Shown here piece after piece: positions 1-8,862 of a stretch of DNA of 64,000 bases (the stretch's first letter is position 1; the number at the start of each line of letters is the position of its first letter). The position numbers and the translations under genes were made by a program. The notes under the pieces are model-generated. The model was given only the letters and a program-made list of their open reading frames with translations. It had not been told where the DNA came from and did not search any database. This stretch comes from Wurfbainia villosa. Its lineage: Eukaryota; Streptophyta; Magnoliopsida; Zingiberales; Zingiberaceae. The stretch lies in assembly GCA_025175895.1 (NCBI GenBank), contig CM046007.1, positions 25,005,913 through 25,069,912 of the forward strand, written 5' to 3'.

Positions 1-359
1 GTCGTTGGTATATTTTTATAAATTGTCATCTTTAAATCTTGTTCACATCTTTCTTTATCATACTTTAATCGTAACAAGGAGAGGGGGAGTGTCCCTCTAC
101 CTTGATTTTTTCATGTTGATTGTAATCACTTACTCCAACCTCTAACGAGGAGGAGTGTTTTTAGTGCTTTGCCCTCCGTACATGGTCTAGGACTGTTAGA
201 GCCTTGGATTAGCAGCCGAAGGTTGTGAACCAAGTATAAAACAAATTTGTAATATTTATTTTCCGCTGCACTTTACTCTTTTACTTGTGTTTTAAACAAA
301 TCCAAAAGTTTTCCTTGCGCTATTAAACCCACCCTTCTAGCACTCAAATCAATCCAACA
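1..359 (+). repeat. 3' part of a SIRE-like copia LTR, cut by the window edge
   Basis: This stretch parallels the end of the G-element LTR at 8490-8848: a GAGAGGGGGAG tract, CAACGAGGAGGAG-like boxes, a GAACCAAGTA motif, a CACCC-rich tail and a CCAACA terminus at 359. It is clearly more diverged than the two G LTRs are from each other. The DNA right after it is a gag fragment on the other strand, so this is the right edge of an insertion into an A-family gag. Whether it is a solo LTR or the 3' LTR of a full element cannot be told, because the left side lies outside the window. Confidence 0.75.
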
Positions 360-663
360 GTGGAGGCTTCTCCTATCTCTTTTCCTCCTCAGATGTCGAT
401 GGTCGTTCAACCTCCAATTCCTCAAGCTCTTGTGAGGATGATGATGATTCTTCCTCTTCCGAGTTTTCTTGAGCTTGAGATGAGGAGCACTCCTCTTCTT
501 CTTTTTCTTGTGCCAGTTCGGGATTTTCGTGAAACTTGACCAACTTGTTCCATAACTTCTTAGAATTCTTATAACTTCCTAATCTAGACAAAATATCATT
601 AGGTATCAAATTTACTAATATTTTTGTTACCTTAATGGTTGTCTCAAATTTTTATCGTTGCTC
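360..663 (-). pseudogene. gag: gag fragment of an A-family element (A4)
   Basis: Read on the minus strand, 609-373 encodes 78 residues starting IPNDILSRLG, followed by a Glu/Ser-rich acidic tract. This matches the middle of the A2 gag (IPNDVLSRLGDY, then an acidic tract) at 26128-26470. Homology continues to the right, where 610-663 corresponds to the KVTKLL region in degraded form. The fragment is flanked by a SIRE-like LTR on the left and the start of A1 on the right, so it is the leftover target of two later insertions. It has no zinc knuckle and no start of its own, so it cannot make a working Gag. Confidence 0.75.
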
Positions 664-884
664 TGATGGTGTAATCGGCCCAGGTCACGATTGACCGGAC
701 TCGAGTTTGACTCAAGCGATGTTTTGATGTTTGACATGAAGGTTTGACATTGATGTTTGACATTAATGTCTGATAATGTTTTGGGGAGATTGTTGCATAA
801 TCAACCCGGGTCATGATTGATCGGACTCGAGTTTGACTCGAAGGGGATTTTGATGGTTGACTGGAGTTGACCATGTCATGGAAA

Positions 885-1150
885 GTCTAAGTCTTGATTA
901 CTTAGCATGTAAAGTCCAAGAATGGGTCTTGGCAAGGAAAAGTCCAAGCATGGGTCTTGGCATGGAAAGTCTAACATGGGTTGGCGGTGAAAGTCCAAGT
1001 CATTAGTACTTGGCATTTGAGAAGTCCAAGGGGTTTGATATTGGCGCTATAAAGTCTAAGCGGGAGTCTTGGAAACATAAGTCAAATGGTTGGCGGCGTA
1101 AAGTCCAAGCGGGAGTCTTGGCAGCGTAAGTCCAATGTGCCTTGGCGGTG
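885..1150 (+). repeat. Array of short inverted-repeat units (CCAAG...CTTGG) in A1 LTR
   Basis: About ten irregular units of 25-35 bp follow one another. Each contains AAGTCCAAG, a short spacer and CTTGGCA, so each unit can fold back on itself. Translating the array gives repetitive peptides on both strands, which are not genes. Equivalent arrays lie near 50915-51150 and 55735-55975 (A3), 22720-22980 and 27840-28110 (A2), 59755-60060 (E) and 61480-61780 (F). Confidence 0.8.
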
Positions 1151-1297
1151 TAGATACCGTTAGCATGACATAGCTGATGGAAGCTTCTGAAGGCTAGCGT
1201 ATGGATGAACAAGTCATGGATGACTTGGAGGGATCCGATAGGCGCGAGGCTGATGGAGGTGGATATAAGGCTTAGGTCTAGGCTGCGGGTGGTCTAG

Positions 1298-1320
1298 CAA
1301 GTATGGGGGAACCATACTTG
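1298..1320 (+). other. 9-bp hairpin in A1 LTR
   Basis: CAAGTATGG (1298-1306) and CCATACTTG (1312-1320) are perfect reverse complements around a 5-base loop. The same element, with small changes, recurs in every A-family LTR, for example near 51308, 56110, 22540, 27680, 57350 and 61315. Confidence 0.7.
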
Positions 1321-1354
1321 GGTTAAAACCTCATGTTTGAGGTGTATCAGTCGA

Positions 1355-1692
1355 CTGGGACCATGGGTCAGTCGACTAGTGTGAGTCAACTAGGGTTTGA
1401 CTGCGGGAAGTACCCCAGCAGTCGACTGATATAGGTGATCAGTTGACTGCTGGACTGATCAGTCAACTGATATTGTGATCAGTCGACTAATGCTCGGTAT
1501 TTCGGGCACAGAATGGAGTTGGACTCAACCACTAGGGTTAGCAGTCGAGTGAAGGCTCGATCAGTCGACTGATGGATATGATCAGTCGACTGATGTCCTA
1601 TCCGTTGGATTTTTCCAGCATGGATCACACCATTGTCTCATAGCAACAGTGTCATCAGTCGACTGATGGTCTCGAGCAGTCGACTGATAGGC
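1355..1692 (+). promoter_or_regulatory. CAGTCGACTG palindrome array in U3 of A1
   Basis: At least eight copies or near copies of CAGTCGACTG, several extended to the 14-bp perfect palindrome ATCAGTCGACTGAT, occur between 1355 and 1690, with variants such as CAGTTGACTG. The array ends about 25 bp before a TTTAAA box. The same motif sits upstream of the TATA box in the G LTRs. A U3 enhancer role is inference. Confidence 0.55.
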
Positions 1693-1714
1693 AATTTCCA
1701 TCCCAAGCAGCAAC

Positions 1715-1720
1715 TTTAAA
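1715..1720 (+). promoter_or_regulatory. Possible TATA-like box (TTTAAA) of A1 LTR
   Basis: TTTAAA lies after the palindrome array and before the stem-loop region. The corresponding spot in A3 reads AGTTTAAAGG. Placement suggests the core promoter, but the box is non-canonical and no transcript start is visible. Confidence 0.35.
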
Positions 1721-1983
1721 TGGATCTCGTGGAGGAGGAAATCACAAGTGATTTCTTGAGCATTGTTGAGGCGATTTGCTGGTGCAAATTAGGGTCTTTA
1801 ACCATGATTCAAGCAATCAAGTTCACATTTGTAAAGGTTTTCCTTACTTGTATTTGTGTAGCTTACTTGTATTTGCTTGTATTGTATTCTTATTATTGTA
1901 AGAATATTTGTATGAGGTTTCTCCACCTCCGGATTGTTCTGAGAAGGAGTTATTGGTGATTAGTGGTTGCGTGTGTATCACTA

Positions 1984-2027
1984 GAGCTCTTTAGAGCTCG
2001 ATCCGTGGAGTAGGAACCATTCGGTTC
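1984..2027 (+). other. Two successive stem-loops in R/U5 of A1
   Basis: GAGCTC (1984-1989) pairs with GAGCTC (1994-1999) around TTTA. GGAACC (2013-2018) pairs with GGTTC (2023-2027) around ATTC. GAACCA follows at once. Stems are kept while loops vary in A2, A3, E and F. In A2 the first stem is GGGCTC/GAGCCC, a paired change that preserves pairing. Confidence 0.6.
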
Positions 2028-2205
2028 TGAACCACGTTACATACTTGTGTATTGGTGTATTTGTGTTTGCCTTCGCTTTCGTTATTGCTATTATTTCTAT
2101 TTCCACTGCGCTAATGAAATTTGTAGACGAATACGAAACGAATTCCATTGATGTATCGAAACGAGCTATTCACCCCCCTCTAGCGGTCACTGTTTCCTCC
2201 ATAAT

Positions 2206-2217
2206 TGGTATCAGAGC
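2206..2217 (+). other. Primer-binding site of A1 (initiator tRNA-Met type)
   Basis: TGGTATCAGAGC lies two bases past the LTR end. It is the standard plant LTR-retrotransposon primer site complementary to the 3' end of initiator tRNA-Met. Confidence 0.9.
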
Positions 2218-2269
2218 TTGGGGCTCTTCTACAGACTAACTACCAGGAGCAAAGACGCTAGAGGGAAAG

Positions 2270-3976
2270 ATGAAATTTCAAGAAAAGCTTAGATGGGACA
2301 TCAACACACCGCCACCATACGACCAAGAAGATTTTTCGGTGTGGAGGGCAAGAATGAAGACCTTCTTGATGATGGACATAGAGAATTGGTTCATTGTCAT
2401 GGAAGGCTTTGAACCTCCCAGGGATAAGAAGGGAGAAGTCCTCAAGTTTAAAAGGTGGACCCAAGAGCAACGCCTAAAATTCAAGACCGAAGTCAAGGTA
2501 ACAAAGCTTTTAGAAGATTTGATACCTAATGACATTTTTTCTAGCTTAGGTGAATTTCAAGATTCCAAGGAGCTATGGGACAAATTGGCCAAGTTCCATG
2601 AGAAGCCTCACTTGACACAAGTAGAAGAAGAAGAATGTTCATCGGCTCAAGAAGAGGAGGAAGCCGAGGAAGAACCATCATCATCCTCACAAGCAAGTGA
2701 GGATTCGGAAGTTGAGATGGAGTCAACTTCCGGATCGGAGGAAGAAGAAGTGGAAGAGGTGGAAGAAGTCTCCAATTCTAGGATTGAGGGGGAGGAGAGA
2801 ATTCCCACACTGGAGCAACCTCAAGAAAAGCCATCTACCTCCGGGAGAGATGAAGAATCCACTCCAACCGGCACAAATACCCTAGGTGACTCAAGCAATT
2901 TATTTCAAAATAAAATTCATATAATTTGCTTTGAGTGTAGAGAAATCGGGCACTATAAAAGCAAGTGCCCAAAGAGAGTAAGGAAAACTCCACCGACGGC
3001 TAAAAGTCAAGAAAAGTCAAAGGACGCCGGTGTCCCCACCAAGAAGAGCAAGGAGCACGTGGTGTGCTTCCAATGTCGACAATCGGAACACTATAGGAGC
3101 CAATGCCCTAGGAGAAAAGGAGAAGCTACACATGTAGGGAGAGCCTCTAAGGCTAACCCTAAGGTACATTTTAGTAATGCTCCTTCTAATTTAAATGTAA
3201 AAAAGCATGCTAGGAATTTTAATTCTCTTGCAATTTATCATGACAAGCATGCTAGGAATAACAAATACTTTTGTTTAGGAGCTAAAAATGTCCACATTTC
3301 AAATAAGGAGAAATTTGGGACTAATGTCCCTAGAAATACCTTACCTAGGGAATCTATCAAGAAAATAGAAGACCACCTAGGTTTTAACCTCAAATGGACT
3401 AGGCATATGCCTAGGAAGAACCATGCCCAAGGATTAAATCAAGATTAAAAAATTGGGCAATTAGAAAAGGAAAATCAAGCCTTGAGGTCAAGGCTTGATA
3501 AATTAGAGAAGACCCTTAGGATTATGCAAAATCAAATAAAAGGGTCAAATGGTCAAACTCTAGGGTCAAGAAGTCAAAGTCAACACCTAGGGTCTAAGAA
3601 ACAAGAGTCAACCAAGGGCAAGAAAGGTTTGGGTTACAAACCTAAGCCTAAGGTGACTTATCATAGTGTTCCATTTGATTATGGAACTAAACCTAGGTCT
3701 AGGAAGACCAAGGTCAATAGGGAAGTCATCCCTAGAGTTGACTAAGGTATGTGCCTAGTGGCTAGGGTTTCAAGGAAATCTAGGGAAGCCACTAAGAAGG
3801 TTACAAGGGGAGTTACCCCTAGAATTAACCATGGCAAGACCCAAATGACTAAGGCTAACAAGTCTAGAAGGGTCATTAGGAAGGTATCTAGGGAGGTTAT
3901 CCCTAAGGAATACCTAGTAAACCCAAGGAGCTCAAATAGATTTTGAGTTCCTAAGAGCGTGATTGATTCACGCTAG
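2270..3976 (+). pseudogene. gag: A1 gag-like protein, about 568 codons with three in-frame stops
   Basis: The frame opens at 2270, 53 bp after the primer site, and runs to TAG at 3974-3976. It is broken by TAA (3446), TAA (3743) and TGA (3944), all in the same frame. Comparison with A2 suggests point changes from sense codons (for example TGG to TGA in the WVPK motif). The N-terminal third resembles copia Gag (LPxPYDQEDFxVWRxRM-type segment near residues 15-30). A Glu/Ser-rich acidic region follows. Two CCHC knuckles then start near residues 220 (CFECREIGHYKSKC) and 266 (CFQCRQSEHYRSQC), followed by a short coiled-coil-like stretch near residues 406-425 and a basic tail. No protease motif is present. 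Gag would package element RNA in cytoplasmic particles; this copy is dead unless the stops are errors. Confidence 0.85.
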
Positions 3977-5844
3977 ATGGATTTAGGGTGTGCCAACTTT
4001 AAATGGAATGGTAGTTAACCTAACCATGGTAAAGGTGACACCTTAGGTAAATTTCAAGGTTATGGATACCTTGGAAATAGATTTGATATTTTGATCCTAA
4101 AAGATTTTAGGATGTGCCAATACATTTTTTGAATTATGAAAAATCAATTAAATTGGCACAATTTAGGATTATAGGTCATAGTCTGCCATTTTAGGTTTTT
4201 GGCACACTTGAGAGATAAGTGATAATATGTCAAAATATACTTAATTATATCTAATGACAACTAATATTAAAATTTAGGTATTATTATACCTATACCTTTT
4301 ATTTTCCATGCTTTGTTTGTCATATAACATGCCATGACATCATATTTATGTTTAATCATTTAATATGTCATGATCATGTTTAGGATTAAGGGTAAAAAGT
4401 CATGTGTTTTTAGATTATATCATATGTCATGATATCATGATCATTGGTCATGCTTAATTATGTTATTATTTATGCCATGATCATTCGTGCATTTAATTTG
4501 ATTAAAATTGATTTAAGGACAATGACATGACTTGGAGTCCCATTTGCCTTAGAAAATGCATGAGGCCTTAGATTAAGAAAACAAAACCCACATCTCACAT
4601 CTAAATTGACATGTATTTGTATTTATACACCCTAGATACATGTGAGATGATAGGATATGAGTTAAGTTCAAGGTGCATAGTTTTTGCATCTAGATGAACC
4701 AAAACTCATCTTTTACTAAATATGGATCATTGGGAAAGCTAGTGTACAAGTTATGTACATTGAGCCCAAGGAATATGAACCAATATAGGTTTTCAAAATC
4801 ATTTTAAAATACTTTTAGAAAACCTTGGTGAAGTATATCTTTTGATAGCAATCACCATTGATGAAGTTGATACAAAGTGAGCTAAAACATTGAAGTTTTT
4901 CTTCACTTTTGAACTTGGTATCAATTTCGATATTTTATGGGTAAAATATTTTTCTAACATATTTCACTCATTGTATTGGTCATAAGTATTATACGTATGA
5001 AGTTTCATGATTTTTCAAATTATTTATGAATTTATGAATTTTATTTTTGATAACTAAAATTCTGATATTTCAATTATCGATCGCCCTTGGTGGCGATTCG
5101 CTTTGTGATCATCGCCCTTGGTGGCGATCGATGGGCACGTCAGTTGACTAATTTCTGAGAGACTCGACTGCCAAGCTGATTTCGGGAAAAACATGGTTGT
5201 TTAGCTCGTTTGCAGCTACGGTAAAGTTCCCTAACCACTCCTAACCCTAGGATATGCTTTTTGAAGCATTATAAAGGGTAAAAATCCATTGGATATGGAT
5301 TAGGAAAGGTGTTATAATGATGTATCAAATTTAAGGATGGGAAAGTTCTATGTTGAACTTTAGACCTTATTTTTGATGGTTTAGAGTAACTATTGGCTTA
5401 GGGACTTCCCGAGGACATTGTTGGTGCAATGGTCAAGGGGGAGCAAGCCTTTAGGGGGAGGTATCCATCATGGATTGATAGATGATATTTTTCCTCATAA
5501 GGGGGAAATGGGAATTTTGAGATACCCAATTTGGAAATTGGGAGAGTATGTAGGATTGCCTCTCTTAAGTGATATGAGACTTATTACTAGGAGGATTGTA
5601 GGCATCCTAGATATTTTTGGACCAAGGAGAGATTGTAAGATCTTATTGGGACATGAGACAATGACCTCCTTGGAGAAGACCATTTTGATGTTAGTCAAAA
5701 AGGGGAAGAATGTTTGAGAGAGAATGTTTAGAATGTTTGGAGAGAATGTTTGGGAGAATTTATGCGATTACAAATTTAGGATAATTGGTAAGAAGATTTG
5801 AGTTAGTGTTCTAACTCAAAGGTATGTCTTTTTGTCAAACTTCA
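3977..5844 (+). other. A1 internal region without recognisable pol
   Basis: This AT-rich DNA has stops in all frames and no integrase, RT or RNase H motif. It aligns in order with A3 53990-55625 and, reversed, with A2 23200-24999, so it is a conserved part of the family. It holds a GATCG-rich patch near 5079-5136 where A3 has CAGTCGACTG repeats. Several purine tracts resembling the polypurine tract lie at about 5435-5645. Confidence 0.7.
5418..5717 (+). other. Conserved 3' segment with a short frame (99 codons) in A1
   Basis: The frame encodes a segment around RYPIWKLGEYVGLPLLSDMR. A2 keeps much of it (minus strand, 23369-23581, RYPIWNLEECVGLPLLSDMR), but A3 carries a one-base deletion at the same place. 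I recognise no domain. The DNA itself is conserved, so it may be a cis-acting region and not a gene. Confidence 0.3.
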
Positions 5845-5857
5845 AAAAGGGGGAGAT
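5844..5857 (+). other. Polypurine tract of A1
   Basis: AAAAAGGGGGAGAT directly precedes the TGTTGG start of the 3' LTR at 5858. It is identical to the tract of the SIRE-like element G (15561-15574). It would prime plus-strand DNA synthesis. Confidence 0.85.
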
Positions 5858-6222
5858 TGTTGGCGCAATCGGCCCAGGTCACGATTGACCGGACTCGAGT
5901 TTGACTCGAGCGATATTTTGATGTTTGACATGAAGGTTTGACATGAATGTCTGATAATGTTTTGGGGAGATTGTTGGCACAATCGACCCGGGTCATGATT
6001 GACCGGACTCGAATTTGACTCGAGGGGGATTTTGATGGTTGATTGGAGTTGACCGTGTCATGGAAAGTCCAAGTCTTGAGTACTTGGCATGTAAAGTCCA
6101 AGCATGGGTCTTGGCAAGGAAATGTCCAAGTATGGGTCTTGGCATGGAAAGTCCAATATGGGTTGGCGGTGAAAGTCCAAGTCACGATTACTTGGCATTT
6201 GAGAAGTCCAAGGGGTTTTATA
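5858..6222 (+). repeat. Truncated 3' LTR of A1
   Basis: This is the first 365 bp of the LTR, starting TGTTGGCGCAATCGG. It includes a second copy of the LTR head near 5968 (GGGGAGATTGTTGGCACAATCG), as in the 5' LTR near 780. It stops inside the inverted-repeat array where B1 begins. The missing remainder is not found on the other side of B1. Confidence 0.85.
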
Positions 6223-7131
6223 TGTTAGGTTTACGGTACCGCGGCGTGTGTGTGTTCGATCACATTTCGTAAACATGAACACAGCGGAAGCAATAAAAAT
6301 AATAAATCTACATTTATTACAACACACACAACACACGCATGCATATTACAACAAGTGTAGACATAACCGTAAATTTAAATTTGCAATAAAAGAAAATTTA
6401 TCTACGTTATACCTTTCGTATGACGTGTAGCGGGAACGACATCAACCGGAACGATCCTCGCTAGAATTGTCTCTATCCGTATCCACGCCGATCTCCTCGG
6501 GATGACTTCGCTAAGCCACGAGCTTCGTCTTCGTACGGGTTACTAGCCTCGTGTTGAAGACGACGTGATCGAGAGATGATCACGATCCGAATCCAAATTC
6601 GGATCCTAATACGAGTTCTCAAAACTCGCTTCTCCGGAGAGGTATTCGTCAACCAATTGACGAATCCTTCGTCCTCCACCTCAGAGGATTACCGAAGATC
6701 AAATCCCCGGTAAGTTAGCTGCTGTCGGAGATCTAACCGTCGTCCAAATGACGCTCCGACGAGAGGAGAACAAGCTGTCCAGAAAACTGGACAGCTTTGG
6801 TGGAGGTGATAGGCGTCGGCCAACCAAGGGAGATAGAGCTCACCTTGATGCCAAACTTGAAGGAGATCACCGGAGCACTAACCGGCAGCAGCTCGACACC
6901 GGCGAGGGGGAAGGAAGCAGCCTTCTGGACGCCGGTTGGAGCCTCAAGGTGGGCGGCGGCAAGGAGGAAGAGAGTTAGCTCTGAATTTCTCCAAGGAGAG
7001 GTGGGCGGCAACTTAGGGTTGTGGATTAGGGCTTAAACCATCCCTTAAGCCCTCTTTTATAGAGAACTAATTCTCTTAATGGTTATTGGATCATAACCAT
7101 TAGGCCCGTTAACCCGCTCCATTAAGATAAG

Positions 7132-7165
7132 TTAAAATAAACCAAACCATGATGGTTTATTTTAA
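7132..7165. repeat. AT-rich inverted repeat in the B LTR
   Basis: TTAAAATAAACC (7132-7143) and GGTTTATTTTAA (7154-7165) are perfect 12-bp arms around a 10-bp loop. Related blocks follow directly and recur in the other B LTRs near 20475-20520 and 58360-58400, and in reverse near 63400-63450. Confidence 0.65.
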
Positions 7166-7740
7166 GTTAAAATGAACCGAACCAACTTTTGGTTCATTCG
7201 TTTAAAATAAACCAAACCCTTTGATTTATTCTCCTCCATTGGATTAGAATCAAACCATTTTGGTTCATCCATTACGTCTTCATATGACTCGGCTCATCCA
7301 CGCTTCCATTGCGACTGAAACGATTTCATGCTCGCTTTATGTTTGGTCCAACCAAACCTAGTTTCTCTCGGTCTGAGAATCCCATTCTCAAGCTCGTTTT
7401 AAATCCTTTGGATTACGCTCGTTGTGCGTGTGACCAAATAGGTTCTCGGTTTATGTTGGCCATCTATAATTAACCATTAATTATAGAACGATCATGAGTG
7501 GCACCTAGTAGTATATCATATTCCCCAATTAACCGAAAAGATCAACAGTTGATCCAGAACTATTTCTGAAACCCTTCAGCAGCTTGAATGATTCGTGCCC
7601 CATTCCCTTCACTCATCTTATACCCACTTGGTTCAGGACATGGTCTATTGTGTCAGTCCCCACTAGGCTGACTACGTCACACCTAGCCCAAGTATCATTT
7701 CCTCGTTTTACGCATTCTAGTTACTCCACATGTATCGAAG

Positions 7741-7745
7741 AGTAC
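7741..7745. other. Left target-site duplication of G (AGTAC)
   Basis: AGTAC precedes the G 5' LTR and is repeated right after the 3' LTR at 16682-16686. The uninterrupted B copies read GAGTACCTTACTC near 21060 and GAGTACCATACTC near 58973, showing the empty site. Confidence 0.95.
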
Positions 7746-8217
7746 TGTTGGTGCAGTGAGGCACCGAAATCGAACCTGTGTTTTGATTATAGCAAAGACA
7801 CAAAGTTAAGTCTAGTTTGTTTTCTCACGAGCTGAATCGAGTGTGCAGAAGATTGATATAGCTTGAGCTGAAGGCTAGCGACACCCGGAGAAAGCCGCGG
7901 TGGTCGAGCGACACTCGAGTGATTTCGGAGGGAGCCGAAGGAATCGAGTGGAAGGCCGGAAGCAAAAGCAACACGTAAGCATCGAGGTAAGCTCGAGTGT
8001 ACGAGAGTAAGTAAGGTCATATCCTCTTTACGGGGATGATCTTAAGCGTAGATCCGACCAAAGACTTCTTATAGATGGTCTAGGTCGAGATCGGATGGTC
8101 GACGACCATCGAAATTATGTTTTTGTTGTGCTAACTTTGACTTGCAGCAAGCATCACGATCGCACTTTGAGGACTCGATCGTGCCAAACAATGATCGCCG
8201 AGCATCAAGAATCGACT

Positions 8218-8265
8218 GATGCTGCCATCAGTCGACTGATGATGGCCATCAGTCGACTGATGGTC
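8218..8265 (+). promoter_or_regulatory. Palindrome pair in U3 of G
   Basis: Two CATCAGTCGACTGATG blocks lie about 100-150 bp upstream of the TATA box. The 3' LTR repeats them at about 16060-16100 and adds a third CAGTCGACTG near 15984. The motif is shared with the A-family U3. Confidence 0.5.
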
Positions 8266-8366
8266 AATGATCAGATTCGAGGAGTCAAGGATTATCACCA
8301 AATTTCAAGGGAAGATGTGCTCAAATTTGATTGGCTAGGTTTCCTCTTGAAAAGGGGCTCAAAGGC

Positions 8367-8374
8367 TATAAAAG
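8367..8374 (+). promoter_or_regulatory. TATA box of G LTR
   Basis: TATAAAAG sits in GGCTATAAAAGGAGG, a good plant TATA context, and is repeated at 16200-16207 in the 3' LTR. Transcription would be expected to begin roughly 30 bp downstream. Confidence 0.7.
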
Positions 8375-8657
8375 GAGGGCCAAACCTAGGGTTTTGACAA
8401 CAATTCTAAGCTTCCAAAAAGTCTCCACAAAGCTACCGACAACAACGTGCTTCTTCTTCTCCGACGTCTAGGTTTCATTTCCTTTATTTTTGTACGTCGG
8501 TTTTAATTTTAGTGTCGTTGCTCATTTACATTCTTCGAAGCTATTTTTCTATCGTAACGAGGAGAGGGGGAGCGTCCCTCTACCTCAAGTTTTTTTTGTA
8601 TCGATTAACTCCTACCTCCAACGAGGAGGAGTTTGTTTAGTGATTTGCCCTCCGTGC

Positions 8658-8702
8658 GTGGTCAAGGACCACTAGGGCCTTGGAGTAGTAGCCTTCGGCT
8701 AC
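8658..8702 (+). other. Two successive stem-loops in R/U5 of G
   Basis: GTGGTC/GACCAC (8658-8663, 8667-8672) closes an AAG loop. GTAGCC/GGCTAC (8688-8693, 8697-8702) closes a TTC loop. GAACCAAG follows. Position and layout parallel the A-family stem-loops although the stem sequences differ. Confidence 0.6.
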
Positions 8703-8850
8703 GAACCAAGTAAATATCTTGTTTCTATTGTCTCCTTTACTTTATGTTTTGCTTATCTTTCCGCTGCGTATATTTGTCTTGAAACGAATTCGAAAAAGTT
8801 TTTTCTTTCGCTATTCACCCCCCTCTAGCGAACCGCATTGATCCAACAAT

Positions 8851-8862
8851 TGGTATCAGAGC
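8851..8862 (+). other. Primer-binding site of G
   Basis: TGGTATCAGAGC lies two bases after the 5' LTR. It is complementary to initiator tRNA-Met. Confidence 0.95.

Larger units (their letters stand above)
664..2203 (+). repeat. 5' LTR of A1
   Basis: The left end is a decayed TGTTGG terminus (TGATGG at 664). The right end lies just before ATTGGTATCAGAGC. Modules in order are: a head whose first part is duplicated near 787, an array of short CCAAG/CTTGG inverted repeats (about 885-1150), a 9-bp hairpin (1298-1320), a palindrome array (about 1355-1690), a TTTAAA box (1715-1720), two stem-loops (1984-2027) and a CACCCCCCTCTAGCG tail. The matching 3' LTR is only partly present at 5858-6222. Confidence 0.85.
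664..6222 (+). mobile_element. A1: gag-only (TR-GAG-like) LTR retrotransposon, 3' LTR truncated
   Basis: The order is 5' LTR 664-2203, primer site 2206-2217, one gag-like frame 2270-3976, about 1.9 kb of AT-rich internal DNA, a polypurine tract ending at 5857 and the first 365 bp of the 3' LTR. No integrase, reverse transcriptase or RNase H motif is visible between gag and the 3' LTR. The 3' LTR stops where B1 begins (6223). The 5' edge lies in a minus-strand gag fragment, so A1 is itself a nested insertion. The target duplication cannot be tested because the right end is missing. A2 and A3 share the organisation, which argues that loss of pol is a family trait and not a private deletion. Confidence 0.85.
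6223..7745 (-). repeat. B1 3' LTR, first piece
   Basis: It starts TGTTAGGTTTACGGTACCGCGG, a variant of the TGTTGGGTTTCC start of the other B copies (19600, 57449). It is interrupted at 7745 by G and resumes at 16687. Net length without G and the duplicated AGTAC is about 2219 bp. The 7080-7260 part is rich in repeated AACCAAACC and GGTTTATTTTAA blocks. Confidence 0.9.
7746..8848 (+). repeat. 5' LTR of G
   Basis: It begins TGTTGGTGCAGTGAGG and ends TTGATCCAACA. It carries CAGTCGACTG palindromes at about 8220-8262, TATAAAAG at 8367-8374, two stem-loops at 8658-8702 and a CACCCCCCTCTAGCG tail. A patch at about 8158-8215 is GATCG-rich, where the 3' LTR has CAGTCGACTGCC. Confidence 0.95.

Noticed and set aside
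2206..2217. tRNA-Met gene fragments
   Set aside because: Only the 12-base 3'-complementary stretch is present, always next to an LTR end, so these are primer-binding sites.
6733..7036. Overlapping 76-92-codon frames on both strands
   Set aside because: They lie in the GC-rich part of the B LTR and are disrupted by small indels in the other B copies (19600-21755, 57449-59683).
8218..8265. CRISPR-like repeat array (also 1355-1692)
   Set aside because: Spacing is irregular, repeats are short and degenerate, and the context is a plant LTR retrotransposon.
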